DNA of 64,000 nt from Algoriphagus sp. (lineage in GTDB: Bacteria > Bacteroidota > Bacteroidia > Cytophagales > Cyclobacteriaceae). The translations under genes were made by a program, and so were the position numbers. Location: the NCBI RefSeq assembly GCF_030694375.1, contig NZ_JAUXYL010000046.1:124001-188000 (forward strand), in the 5' to 3' direction. The notes below the pieces were generated by a model. It searched no databases, was not told where the DNA came from, and saw only the letters and a list, made by a program, of their open reading frames with translations. Position 1 is the first letter of the stretch. Each line of letters begins with the position of its first letter. This document shows, in pieces, positions 9,576-17,725 of this stretch.

Positions 9576-12179
9576 TTATTCCAATTTCTTTTTTATTTCG
9601 TGCAATTTCAAAAGTGCTTCAATCGGTGAGATTGCGTTGATATCAATCTGATCTAAAAGCTGTTTGGCCTCTGTGAACTTTGGATCCATTTCAAACAAAC
9701 TTAGCTGAAAATTATTCTTGGGCATGGATTTAAAATGTTCTTTTTTCTCTTTTAGCTCCTTATCTTTTTCCAAATGTCCCATGATCTCAGCCGCCCGTAG
9801 GACAACAGGATTAGGCATTCCCGCCATTTGTGCGACATGAATTCCAAAACTATGTTCGCTTCCTCCTTCTTTCAACTTTCTCATAAAAATAACCTTATTA
9901 CCTACCTCTTTGACTGAAACATTGAAGTTTTTGATTCGGGGAAAATCTCCCGAAAGTTGATTCAGTTCGTGATAATGGGTTGCAAACAAGGTTTTTGCCT
10001 TGAACGTTGGGTGATTGTGCAAAAATTCCACAATCGACCATGCGATTGAAATCCCGTCGTAGGTTGAAGTACCCCGACCAATCTCATCCATCAGCACCAA
10101 GCTCCTATCGGAAAGATTGTTGAGAATGCTGGCGGTCTCGGTCATTTCTACCATGAAGGTAGATTCTCCTTTGGATAGGTTGTCTGATGCGCCAACACGA
10201 GTAAAGACCTTATCTATAATTCCTATACGGGCAAATGAAGACGGCACAAAACTTCCCATTTGTGCCATTAGTACAATGAGGGCCGTTTGGCGAAGCAAGG
10301 CAGATTTACCGGCCATATTCGGCCCGGTGATGATCATGATCTGCTGACTGTCATGATCAAGGTAAATATCATTGGGAACGTAATTTTCCCCCGGAGGAAG
10401 TTGCTTTTCAATAACAGGATGTCGGCCGTCCTTGATTTCAAGCGTCTCAGTATCTGAAATCTTAGGTCTGGAGTAGCCGTTGGAAAGTGCCACTTGGGCA
10501 AAAGAAATCAAAGCATCTAAGGTCCCAAGAATCCTTGCGTTCTGTTGAATCTGAGTGACAAACTGTGCCGCCTCCTGGACAAGGGCAGTAAAATAGCGTT
10601 GCTCAATACCCTGCATCCGATCTTCTGCATGAAGAATTTTTTCCTCGTATTCTTTAAGTTCGGGCGTGATGTAGCGCTCCGCATTGACCAAGGTCTGCTT
10701 GCGGATCCACTCCTGGGGTACCTTATCTCGATGTGCATGCGTCACTTCAAGATAATAGCCGAAGACTTTGTTATAGGAAATTTTCAAGGAGGAAATCCCG
10801 GTATTTTGGACCTCACGCTGCTGGATTTTTACAAGAAAATCCTTTCCGGTATTCGCTAGCCCTCGATATTCGTCCAATTCAGAATCTACGCCGTCCTTTA
10901 TCACCCCACCTTGGTGGACAAGCATCGGCGCATCCTCTTTGAGTTCACGCTCGATTTTGTCCAGCAAAAACTCGCATGGGTGAATCTGATCGGAAAGCCG
11001 CTTTAACGTAGGGTTTTTCTGCGTTTTCAGCATTTCCTTGATCGGAAGTGTGGATTTAAGTGCGCGTTTGATTTGATTCATTTCGCGGGGATTTGCCCTA
11101 CCCACTACCACTTTGGAAATCAGCCGTTCCAAATCGCCGATTAGCCTAAGCGGAGCAAGAATTTCATCAATTAAGGCAGAGTTTTGGTAGAAAAAATCCA
11201 CCACATTCAAGCGCTCTTCGATGGCTTGTTTTTCTTTCAGAGGAAGTACCATCCACTTTTTCATCATTCTGGAACCCATCGGGGTGACAGTCTGATCCAA
11301 AATATTGATCAAGGGAACGCCTCCCTCATGCTGTGGAAAAACCAACTCCAGGTTGCGGATCGTGAATTTGTCCAGCCAAACATATTTCTCTTCCGCTATT
11401 CTGGAAATCGCGGAGATATGTTGGACTTCCCGGTGCTCCGTTTCTTCCAAATAATACAAAATGGCACCGGCAGCTATGATTCCAGACTCCAATTCTTCGA
11501 TCCCAAATCCTTTCAAATTGGCCGTTCCAAAATGGTTTTTCAGCTTTTCATAGGTGAAATCGTACTGGAAAACCCAATCCTCACAATGAAAGGTGATGAA
11601 TTCGTTCTTGATGATCTCTGCGGCAGTCTTTTTGGCTGCTTTTGAATAAATGATCTCTGATGGTGCAAAACTCTGGATCAACTTTTCCAAATAAGAGGAG
11701 TTGCCCTGAGCGCACATAAATTCCCCTGTAGAAACGTCCAAAAAGGCTATTCCGTGCTTTTCCTTGCCAAAATGGATGGAGGCGAGGTAGTTGTTTTTTC
11801 GTGTATCGAGAACTTGGTCATTGTAGGAAAGTCCGGGCGTAACCAACTCGGTCACACCGCGCTTGACTATTCCCTTGACCGACTTGGGATCTTCAAGTTG
11901 ATCGCAGATAGCGACTCGATTTCCTGCACGAACAAGCTTTGGAAGATAGTTGTCCAAAGAATGATGTGGAAAACCCGCCAACTCGATATGGGATGCTGCG
12001 CCGTTTGCACGCTTGGTCAGCACAATGTCCAAAATCTTACTTGCCACCACGGCATCTTCACCAAAGGTTTCATAGAAATCCCCCACTCGAAAGAGCAACA
12101 AGGCACCCGGGTGTTTGGCCTTGATGGCATTGTATTGCTTCATCAGGGGAGTTTCTTGTCCGTCTTTGGATTTGCTCAT
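9576..12179 (-). CDS. mutS: DNA mismatch repair protein MutS
   Basis: An 867-aa mismatch-recognition ATPase. The N-terminal mismatch-binding domain has the conserved GDFYETFGEDA (Phe-X-Glu wedge region) near residue 33. The C-terminal ABC-type ATPase has Walker A GPNMAGKS (about residue 620), the TRVGASDNLSKGESTFMVEM signature and Walker B LVLMDEIGRGTST, followed by FATHYHEL. Length is normal for MutS1. The C-terminus ends in a short helical segment after QLSLFEMD. It is divergent from the RNA methyltransferase gene at 12261; the 81-bp spacer 12180-12260 should hold both promoters. Confidence 0.98.
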   Translation of the reverse strand: MSKSKDGQETPLMKQYNAIKAKHPGALLLFRVGDFYETFGEDAVVASKILDIVLTKRANGAASHIELAGFPHHSLDNYLPKLVRAGNRVAICDQLEDPKSVKGIVKRGVTELVTPGLSYNDQVLDTRKNNYLASIHFGKEKHGIAFLDVSTGEFMCAQGNSSYLEKLIQSFAPSEIIYSKAAKKTAAEIIKNEFITFHCEDWVFQYDFTYEKLKNHFGTANLKGFGIEELESGIIAAGAILYYLEETEHREVQHISAISRIAEEKYVWLDKFTIRNLELVFPQHEGGVPLINILDQTVTPMGSRMMKKWMVLPLKEKQAIEERLNVVDFFYQNSALIDEILAPLRLIGDLERLISKVVVGRANPREMNQIKRALKSTLPIKEMLKTQKNPTLKRLSDQIHPCEFLLDKIERELKEDAPMLVHQGGVIKDGVDSELDEYRGLANTGKDFLVKIQQREVQNTGISSLKISYNKVFGYYLEVTHAHRDKVPQEWIRKQTLVNAERYITPELKEYEEKILHAEDRMQGIEQRYFTALVQEAAQFVTQIQQNARILGTLDALISFAQVALSNGYSRPKISDTETLEIKDGRHPVIEKQLPPGENYVPNDIYLDHDSQQIMIITGPNMAGKSALLRQTALIVLMAQMGSFVPSSFARIGIIDKVFTRVGASDNLSKGESTFMVEMTETASILNNLSDRSLVLMDEIGRGTSTYDGISIAWSIVEFLHNHPTFKAKTLFATHYHELNQLSGDFPRIKNFNVSVKEVGNKVIFMRKLKEGGSEHSFGIHVAQMAGMPNPVVLRAAEIMGHLEKDKELKEKKEHFKSMPKNNFQLSLFEMDPKFTEAKQLLDQIDINAISPIEALLKLHEIKKKLE

Positions 12180-12260
12180 GGGGATAAAATGGGAATTGTA
12201 GTACTTTTGAACTTGTAATAAGGCCTGAAAATAGCCGTTTCGGATAGCAGAACAAAAAAG

Positions 12261-12794
12261 ATGAAGAAATTAAGCATGGAGGAACTGGATCGGCTTTCGA
12301 TTCAAGAATATAAGCAGACCGAAAAGTCACCCATCGTTTTGGTACTGGACAACGTCCGGAGTTTGAATAACGTAGGATCCGCCTTTCGTACAGCAGATGC
12401 GTTTCGGATAGTCAAAATTTTCCTTTGCGGTATCACCGGCACTCCACCCCATCGAGACATCCAAAAAACAGCTTTAGGCGCGACTGAATCTGTGGATTGG
12501 GAATATTGCCTGAATACCATGGAAGCTGTGGAAAAGCTACAAAAATCAGATTACCAACTTTGTGCTTTGGAGCAGGTAGAAAACTCCGTCAAGCTCAATA
12601 ATTTTTCCCCTGAAAAAGGGAAAAAATATGCTTTAATCTTCGGAAATGAAGTTTTTGGGGTGGAAGAGGATGTATTAAAAGCCTGCGATCAAGTGCTGGA
12701 AATCCCTCAACTGGGAACGAAGCACTCCCTGAATATTTCGGTATCTTTAGGAATAGCTGTTTGGGATATGATGGTGAAGCTGGAGCAGTTCTGA
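12261..12794 (+). CDS. SpoU/TrmH-family RNA 2'-O-methyltransferase
   Basis: A 177-aa SPOUT-fold RNA methyltransferase. The three SpoU motifs are present: NVRSLNNVGSAFRTADAF (catalytic Arg region, about residues 31-48), IFGNEVFGVEEDVL, and the knot segment EIPQLGTKHSLNISVSLGIA. The family transfers methyl from S-adenosylmethionine to ribose 2'-OH in tRNA or rRNA. There is no N-terminal RNA-binding domain, as in TrmL/TrmH-like short members. It is divergent from mutS. The substrate RNA cannot be decided from sequence alone. Confidence 0.88.
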   Translation: MKKLSMEELDRLSIQEYKQTEKSPIVLVLDNVRSLNNVGSAFRTADAFRIVKIFLCGITGTPPHRDIQKTALGATESVDWEYCLNTMEAVEKLQKSDYQLCALEQVENSVKLNNFSPEKGKKYALIFGNEVFGVEEDVLKACDQVLEIPQLGTKHSLNISVSLGIAVWDMMVKLEQF

Positions 12795-12800
12795 ATTGGG

Positions 12801-12869
12801 ATTGCCACAGATCTACAGATGATGAATCAATAAATTTGAAAGTCAAAAAATCTGTGCGTCTGGGGCAAT
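12801..12869. repeat. Imperfect inverted repeat
   Basis: Arms 12801-12820 (ATTGCCACAGATCTACAGAT) and 12850-12869 match in about 16 of 20 positions when folded, with a 29-nt loop. It directly follows the methyltransferase stop. It lacks a T tract, so it looks more like a dispersed intergenic palindrome than a terminator. Confidence 0.5.
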
Positions 12870-12982
12870 TTAGCGAAGCTAAAAAGCCAAATTTGAAAAA
12901 ACCAAATCTAGCAATTCAACGAAAATCAGGTTAAAAAAAACCCTTGTGTTTAATGCATTATTCTTTTGGATCCAGGCGTTTT

Positions 12983-13390
12983 TCACTCCTTCAAGAATCG
13001 ATACCTGATCCCAAATGAACCTCGAAAAACATCTCCATCTCCAATAAACTGTGCCGCTTCGATATGAAAACCAAAATCCTTTCGCTCGAATGGATAAATA
13101 TTAAGTCCGACGGGAATTACTAATCCCTCAAAGCTTTGAATGCGCCCTCCAATTCCTCCATAGAAGTCAAATCGATCATTTTTGTAAAAAATGTGATTGA
13201 TCACTAGTTCCAAAGAAACATTATCCACAAAATTGTCCGTTCCCACTCGGAATTCCGGGAGCCATTTTTCTCCCAATTGCTTATTTACACCCAAAAAAGG
13301 CAGATTACTTTGGTGATAGGAAACAGTCCACTGTGCAAAAGCAGCAGTTGAAATCAAGCCAAAAGAGGCTAAAAGAATTATTTTTTTCAT
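12983..13390 (-). CDS. Small exported protein, probable beta-barrel type
   Basis: A 135-aa hypothetical protein. The N-terminus MKKIILLASFGLISTAAFA is a Sec signal peptide with probable cleavage after AFA. The mature part alternates hydrophobic and polar residues with many aromatics (FDFYGGIGGRIQSFEGLVIP, GFHIEAAQF, GSFGIRYRF) and ends in an aromatic-rich strand, as in small outer-membrane barrels. No family is recognised. It is followed on the minus strand by the inverted repeat at 12801. Gene reality is supported by the signal peptide and the gap it fills; function is unknown. Confidence 0.7.
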   Translation of the reverse strand: MKKIILLASFGLISTAAFAQWTVSYHQSNLPFLGVNKQLGEKWLPEFRVGTDNFVDNVSLELVINHIFYKNDRFDFYGGIGGRIQSFEGLVIPVGLNIYPFERKDFGFHIEAAQFIGDGDVFRGSFGIRYRFLKE

Positions 13391-13417
13391 CGTATAAAAT
13401 TTATTTGTTTAAAATAA

Positions 13418-13876
13418 TTAAAACCCAAGTTCCCTGAGCTTCACATGAGTCTTGATCAGATTTGAGCTTGCTTTGGCTACAAACTTTCCGGATTCTTTTC
13501 GAATTATGGCTTCCCAATGATTCAGATTTGAACCGGAACGAATCAATTTCGCTGTAACTTCCAGTTTATCACCAATTTGTGCAGCAGATAAAAAATCTAC
13601 ATTCAAATTAATACTGGTCATCAGGTACTCAGATCCTGCCACGAAATTTCCCATACCGATCACATCATCCAGCATCAGCGAAGCTATTCCACCATGAAGA
13701 ATTTTGCCGGGATTACACATCTCTGGACGAACAATGTAGGACACTTTGATATGGTGCAAGTCTATTTCCAATAAGGTTCCGCTTAGCCAGTTCCCTGCCG
13801 CAGAAGGTGTTTTGTCCAGCTTTTTTCCAATCTGTGTTTTAAAAAATTCCAGTCCGGGATTTGTGGGTTGATCCAT
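13418..13876 (-). CDS. PaaI-family hotdog thioesterase
   Basis: A 152-aa hotdog-fold protein predicted to hydrolyse acyl-CoA thioesters in the cytosol. The segment MCNPGKILHGGIASLMLDDV with the HGG motif is the hallmark of the PaaI/4HBT2 group, and INLNVDFLSAAQIGDKLEVT forms the following beta strands. Length is typical. It sits in a minus-strand run with a membrane-anchored hypothetical upstream (11-nt spacer) and the small exported protein downstream (27 nt). The acyl substrate is not identifiable. Confidence 0.85.
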   Translation of the reverse strand: MDQPTNPGLEFFKTQIGKKLDKTPSAAGNWLSGTLLEIDLHHIKVSYIVRPEMCNPGKILHGGIASLMLDDVIGMGNFVAGSEYLMTSINLNVDFLSAAQIGDKLEVTAKLIRSGSNLNHWEAIIRKESGKFVAKASSNLIKTHVKLRELGF

Positions 13877-13887
13877 TTTTCGTTGGT

Positions 13888-14484
13888 TTAATTCAGAAGC
13901 CTAAAATAGTCTTCTACAACTGACTTTACCGCCTCTTTTTCCATTTCATTGGACCAAATTGGAAATGTTTTGCCGTCCAGGATTAGCTCAAACTCTGCAT
14001 TCGCCTGAATTAGAGGCTTTAACTTTTGGATCAGGCCAAAATGTTCATCATTGTTTCCATTTGAGAAATCAAAAACCAGGACATCCTTGTCTGTTTTTGC
14101 ACTGAGCCGAATAGGCCAATCTGCATTTTTCAATTCAAAGTAGATGTAGGCATCATCTTTCACCGGATTTAAAAGTATCACCAAATCCAAGGTGGGTTGC
14201 GCATCGGACTGTAGCCTTTTCCCATGACGAAATAACGTCATACCTGCATCACGGCGAACTTCCCGATCATAATGAATGGCTCTTACATTCATAAAATACA
14301 GGCGATTGGAATCATTTACTCGATAGGATTTATCCTCTCCGGTATTGTTTGCTCGATAGCTATTAAAAAAAGAAAGAATCAAAACAAGACCCAAGGACAA
14401 AAAAATGAAGATTTTCAGAAGTTTGACTAATTCAGGCGTAAGTACTTGATCGCTTTGGGCCATGAGTTGTTTTGGAGAGAACAA
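13888..14484 (-). CDS. Hypothetical single-pass membrane protein
   Basis: A 198-aa protein. After a polar N-terminus (about 20 residues) one transmembrane helix is visible: LLKIFIFLSLGLVLILSFF. The remaining 145 residues are predicted to face the periplasm and contain charged beta-rich sequence (RLYFMNVRAIHYDREVRRDA, IRLSAKTDKDVLVFDF). No catalytic motif or known family is seen. It is 11 nt upstream of the PaaI thioesterase and probably cotranscribed. Similar small envelope proteins are common in the phylum, but no function can be assigned. Confidence 0.7.
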   Translation of the reverse strand: MFSPKQLMAQSDQVLTPELVKLLKIFIFLSLGLVLILSFFNSYRANNTGEDKSYRVNDSNRLYFMNVRAIHYDREVRRDAGMTLFRHGKRLQSDAQPTLDLVILLNPVKDDAYIYFELKNADWPIRLSAKTDKDVLVFDFSNGNNDEHFGLIQKLKPLIQANAEFELILDGKTFPIWSNEMEKEAVKSVVEDYFRLLN

Positions 14485-14536
14485 TCTAAAAACCCCTAAA
14501 AGAGCATGAAGGTTTTGTTGGAAATCTTTTCAGGTT

Positions 14537-15295
14537 TTACCTCACATAGGAACCTGCGTTCATATCAATTGAAGTGCCTGTTGCATGATCTGCCAATCCG
14601 GAACAAAGCAAAGTCACCATCGGAGCGATATCCTCAGGAAGGGTTAATTCCTTCAATGCAATATCCTTGAGTGCAAAGTCTTCCCCATATTCCGCCAAAA
14701 TTCCATTTGCCATATCAGTTCGGGTAAATCCGGGAGCAATGAGAAACGCTTTGATTCCTAATTTTCCGTAGTGTCTTGCAATTGATCGAGTGAGGCTTAC
14801 CAATGCTCCTTTTGAAGCCGCATAGGCCAAATAATCCGGTGTATCTCCCCGAAAAGCCGCACGTGAGGAGATCATGACGACACGACCATTTTCCTGAACT
14901 TTGGCTTGATCGACAAATTCTTTCGTCAGAATGCCTACTGCTGTGGCGTTGACGGCCATTACTCTTTCCCAAATTTGAAGCCATTCCCCTGTGGGTAATG
15001 TGTCCGCTGCTGCGGGTGAAATTCCTGCATTATTAACCAAGGCAGTCAAGGGGCCATATTTTTCTACCATTCTTGGAATAAACCCAACAACTTCTGCTGA
15101 CCTAGAAAGGTCACAAGCTTCTATATGTGCAGGGTTCTTTAACTGATTTTGGAGACTTTCCGCCTCAGATTTATTTGAATTGTAATGAATGATTACCTCG
15201 GCCCCTGACTCTGAAAGTTGGCGGGCGATGGCACGTCCTATACCTCTAGACGCTCCTGTGACTAGGATTCGTTGATTTTTAAGTGATATATTCAT
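14537..15295 (-). CDS. Short-chain dehydrogenase/reductase (3-oxoacyl-ACP reductase-like)
   Basis: A 252-aa classical SDR. The nucleotide-binding motif TGASRGIGRAIA is at residues 13-24, NNAG at about 88, the catalytic Ser in MISSRAAF and the Tyr/Lys pair in YLAYAASKGALVSL. It probably uses NADP(H). The closest functional class is the FabG-like 3-oxoacyl-ACP reductase group, but FabG-like SDRs have many substrates. It is 9 nt downstream of the DinB-like gene and in line with comF, so the three may form one transcript. Confidence 0.88.
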   Translation of the reverse strand: MNISLKNQRILVTGASRGIGRAIARQLSESGAEVIIHYNSNKSEAESLQNQLKNPAHIEACDLSRSAEVVGFIPRMVEKYGPLTALVNNAGISPAAADTLPTGEWLQIWERVMAVNATAVGILTKEFVDQAKVQENGRVVMISSRAAFRGDTPDYLAYAASKGALVSLTRSIARHYGKLGIKAFLIAPGFTRTDMANGILAEYGEDFALKDIALKELTLPEDIAPMVTLLCSGLADHATGTSIDMNAGSYVR

Positions 15296-15304
15296 AATTA
15301 AAGG

Positions 15305-15841
15305 TTACCATTTTTCTCTCATCACCAGATGCTGAATATGCGCGAGATGATGCTGAGAATGCCAAGAGTAAAGGAGCGTTATTTCCTCCAAATCTTGATT
15401 TCTTTTCTTTTCAGGATGAAAATAGGTCCTCTTGAATTCTTCGTGTTTCATCGAATCCAACAAAACTCCCCATTTGAGATGGATTGCTTTAATGATGGAC
15501 AAGGAGGATTCAATTGGCAATGCAGCATCCGTCAGATTAGCCCAAAGGGCCTCATCATAGGGCTTCACTGTGGGATTCTCTTCAGTCAACGCCAATTTGT
15601 ATCGGATAAAGGCATTCATATGGCTATCGGCGCAATGATGGACCAGGTGACGAACAGTCCAGCCTCCGGGACGATAGGGGGTATCCAACTGAGGAATTGA
15701 AAGCGGACTGACTGCCGTGAATAAATTTGCAGGGAACGATTTGATTTGGAAAATGGCCTCCTGAATGGTTTCTGAATTTATTGATTCAGGGATTTTAAAC
15801 CTACCAATCGGGTATTTAAGAAACTCAATATCTGTGCTCAT
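15305..15841 (-). CDS. DinB-like (YfiT-type) metal-dependent transferase
   Basis: A 178-aa four-helix DinB-superfamily protein resembling YfiT, the putative bacillithiol S-transferase. Candidate metal-ligand histidines are in GGWTVRHLVHHCADSHMNAF and in SWHSQHHLAHIQHL. The ATG at 15841 is preferred over the GTG at 15859, which would overlap comF by 11 nt. The family conjugates low-molecular-weight thiols or acts as a hydrolase; the real substrate is not known. It follows comF and precedes the SDR on the minus strand. Confidence 0.8.
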   Translation of the reverse strand: MSTDIEFLKYPIGRFKIPESINSETIQEAIFQIKSFPANLFTAVSPLSIPQLDTPYRPGGWTVRHLVHHCADSHMNAFIRYKLALTEENPTVKPYDEALWANLTDAALPIESSLSIIKAIHLKWGVLLDSMKHEEFKRTYFHPEKKRNQDLEEITLLYSWHSQHHLAHIQHLVMREKW

Positions 15842-15848
15842 AGGAATA

Positions 15849-16544
15849 TTATTGACCACCGGCTGCGATGGTTACCAAATCTACATGTTTTGCACCGTTG
15901 GCCAAAAGGACATTGGAACAGGCACAAAGCGTAGCTCCAGTCGTGATCACATCATCAACCAGCAAAATTCGCATTCCTGAAATATTTTCACCCTGTCTCA
16001 AGCCAAATACTTCATCCACGTTCTCAAGCCGTTCCAGCCTGGATTTTTTGGTTTGTGTTTCGGTAAATTTTCTTCGCTCCAGCAGATTTTCTACAGCAAG
16101 ATCCAACGGCTTGGCAAGACCTAATGCGAATTTTTCACTTTGATTAAATCCACGCCTTTTTTGCTTCATCGGATGCAAAGGCACAGGAACTATCAGGTCC
16201 CATTCCTTCAAATAGCCATTTTGTGATAAAAGTAAGCCATACAATCGCCCCATTTCCTCACCTATTTCCGGTTTATTTTTGTATTTAAGTTGATGGAGAA
16301 GTTTTTGGCTTTTCCCTTTTTTGGAAAATCTCAAGTAGGCCATAACTCGATTTACTTTAGTAAGGCCACGGATTTTTGACGTCAATTCATTGTCATAAGG
16401 CCTCAAGTGAAAATTTGCTACAGGTAAACTTCCCTGACAGATCGTGCATAGACACTGCTCAAAATCAAAAAGGGACCGTCCGCATTGGGGACAGTTTCGT
16501 GGGAAAATGAGGTCCAAAAAATCTTTCCAAAAAATCAAACGCAT
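15849..16544 (-). CDS. ComF-family phosphoribosyltransferase-like protein
   Basis: A 231-aa protein with an N-terminal double zinc-ribbon-like segment (FPRNCPQCGRSLFDFEQCLC then C-x2-C) and a C-terminal type I phosphoribosyltransferase domain with the PRPP loop ILLVDDVITTGATL at about residue 195. ComF homologues act in uptake of single-stranded DNA during natural transformation; in other species they interact with DprA and PriA. Its neighbours give no competence genes. Upstream is a divergent spacer (16545-16625) shared with the carboxymuconolactone decarboxylase-like gene. Confidence 0.88.
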   Translation of the reverse strand: MRLIFWKDFLDLIFPRNCPQCGRSLFDFEQCLCTICQGSLPVANFHLRPYDNELTSKIRGLTKVNRVMAYLRFSKKGKSQKLLHQLKYKNKPEIGEEMGRLYGLLLSQNGYLKEWDLIVPVPLHPMKQKRRGFNQSEKFALGLAKPLDLAVENLLERRKFTETQTKKSRLERLENVDEVFGLRQGENISGMRILLVDDVITTGATLCACSNVLLANGAKHVDLVTIAAGGQ

Positions 16545-16625
16545 GGCTAAAAAGTTCTGTTGTTACATCTTAGGCTGGAATATGCAGTATATTTACCCTT
16601 TAGACTTATATTAATCCTTAAGTTA

Positions 16626-16967
16626 ATGAATCTGATAGAAGAATTCAATGCTTATCGAGCCGCGATGAATGAAAAAATCATGGCCGAAGACAACAAGGTC
16701 ATCAAGCGTTTTTTTAACCTTGATACCAACACCTACGCTGCCGGTGAACTGGATGTAAAAACCAAAGAAATGATTGGCTTGGCATGCTCCATGGTTTTAA
16801 GATGTGACGATTGCATTAAGTATCACTTGGGCAAAAGCTATGAAGCAGGATTGAAAAAAGAAGAAATCTTTGAAGTCTTTTCTATTGCCTTGGTCATTGG
16901 AGGATCTATTGTAGTCCCACACCTCAGAAGAGCAGTTGAATACTGGGAAGAGCTTATAAATCAATAA
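16626..16967 (+). CDS. Carboxymuconolactone decarboxylase/AhpD-like protein
   Basis: A 113-aa all-helical protein. The motif RCDDCIKYHLGKSYEAG gives the CxxC-x3-His pattern of AhpD-like alkylhydroperoxidase or disulfide-reducing members. The ATG at 16626 (MNLIEEFNAY) is chosen because the family begins with this helix; an upstream start at 16560 would add 22 unrelated residues. It is 7 nt upstream of the next hypothetical gene. It may take part in thiol-based peroxide defence, inferred from the CxxC only. Confidence 0.85.
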   Translation: MNLIEEFNAYRAAMNEKIMAEDNKVIKRFFNLDTNTYAAGELDVKTKEMIGLACSMVLRCDDCIKYHLGKSYEAGLKKEEIFEVFSIALVIGGSIVVPHLRRAVEYWEELINQ

Positions 16968-16974
16968 TTTAGCT

Positions 16975-17334
16975 ATGTTTAAACGTGATCTTGATCTAGA
17001 AAAAAGATGGTCCAAGCTGTTGGACGGACTAAAAGATACGATCGGGAAAAAACCAAACGACTTGAATGGCGTACTGTTTCTGATAGGTGTTCAGGAATTA
17101 GGAAAGGGAACCAAAACATTCTCAAAAGAGCAAAAGCAGGATTTGATCCACATTGCTGTTTGCAAGGTTCTGAGTTACGCCGGATTTTACGAACTGGATT
17201 TCGTAGATCAAGACGGTTGGCCACATTGGAAGTTAATCAAAGAATTACCTCATTTTGATTTATTGGAGCAGGAAAAGCTGCTAAAAATTCAAGTGATGGA
17301 ATATTTTGAAAAAGAGTATCAAATTGAAATTTGA
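16975..17334 (+). CDS. Conserved hypothetical protein
   Basis: A 119-aa soluble, mostly helical protein without signal peptide (starts MFKRDLDLEKRWSKLLDGL). Segments such as GVLFLIGVQELGKG and HIAVCKVLSYAGFYEL look globular and are followed by an acidic C-terminus. No family name can be given with confidence. The 7-nt gap after the AhpD-like gene implies one operon. A repeat-rich spacer of about 390 bp follows. Confidence 0.7.
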   Translation: MFKRDLDLEKRWSKLLDGLKDTIGKKPNDLNGVLFLIGVQELGKGTKTFSKEQKQDLIHIAVCKVLSYAGFYELDFVDQDGWPHWKLIKELPHFDLLEQEKLLKIQVMEYFEKEYQIEI

Positions 17335-17385
17335 ATGAATTTGAAGCTATCGAAAGTGTTACCTAACTCGGATGTTTATGAACCT

Positions 17386-17457
17386 TAGGAGATTCTCCCG
17401 AAGAAAAATCGGGACAAGTTACCTGCCAGACGGCAGTCAGGCCTAATCTCTTAAATC
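17386..17457 (+). repeat. Degenerate partial unit upstream of the tandem repeat array
   Basis: Contains hairpins TCCCGA-N7-TCGGGA (about 17395-17413) and CTGCC-AGAC-GGCAG, and ends in an A/T-rich leader resembling the leaders of the two full units. It appears to be a decayed copy of the same repeat. Bases 17335-17385 show nothing recognisable. Confidence 0.5.
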
Positions 17458-17579
17458 AAATTATAGACAGATGAATCGAGCATGCCCCAAAGAGACACAC
17501 AGAGGGATGCCCCGAGCTATCGGGGAATCCATGCGAAGATTCCCTGTCCGACTACAGGCGGGCATGTGACCGCTAAAAA
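17458..17579 (+). repeat. Leader/palindrome repeat, unit B
   Basis: The unit starts with an ATTATA-type A-rich leader and an ATG (17471), carries a CCCCGA/TCGGGG hairpin, then the block ending GGCATGTG. It contains a 32-codon ORF, 17471-17569, ending ...RFPVRLQAGM. It shares about 100 bp with copy A (1065-1196, opposite strand) and with unit C immediately downstream. Confidence 0.75.
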
Positions 17580-17712
17580 ACAATTATAAACAGATGAAAT
17601 CGAGCCTGCCTGAGGCAGACAGGCATGACTAAAAAGTCACACACTGGGATGATTATCGACCATGCGAGATTCCCTGTCCGACTACAGGCGGGCATGTGGC
17701 AATTAAAAAACA
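17580..17712 (+). repeat. Leader/palindrome repeat, unit C, directly upstream of xth
   Basis: Tandem to unit B. Its head (leader plus ATGAAATCGAGC) is followed by a REP-like palindrome at 17604-17624 instead of the CCCCGA hairpin, then the shared block. A 34-codon ORF, 17625-17729, reads MTKKSHTG...ARFPVRLQAGMWQLKNK and its TGA overlaps the xth ATG as ATGA (17726-17729), so translational coupling is possible. The A-rich leader before xth is the same as the tail of copy A. Confidence 0.75.
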
Positions 17713-17725
17713 AAATTATAAACAC

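Noticed and set aside
12870..12884. TTTAGC-GAA-GCTAAA hairpin as a terminator of the RNA methyltransferase gene
   Set aside because: The stem is weak and no T tract follows in the gene's direction.
17335..17725. CRISPR array
   Set aside because: Only two to three unequal units of 120-130 bp with internal palindromes and no regular short repeats or unique spacers; no cas genes nearby.
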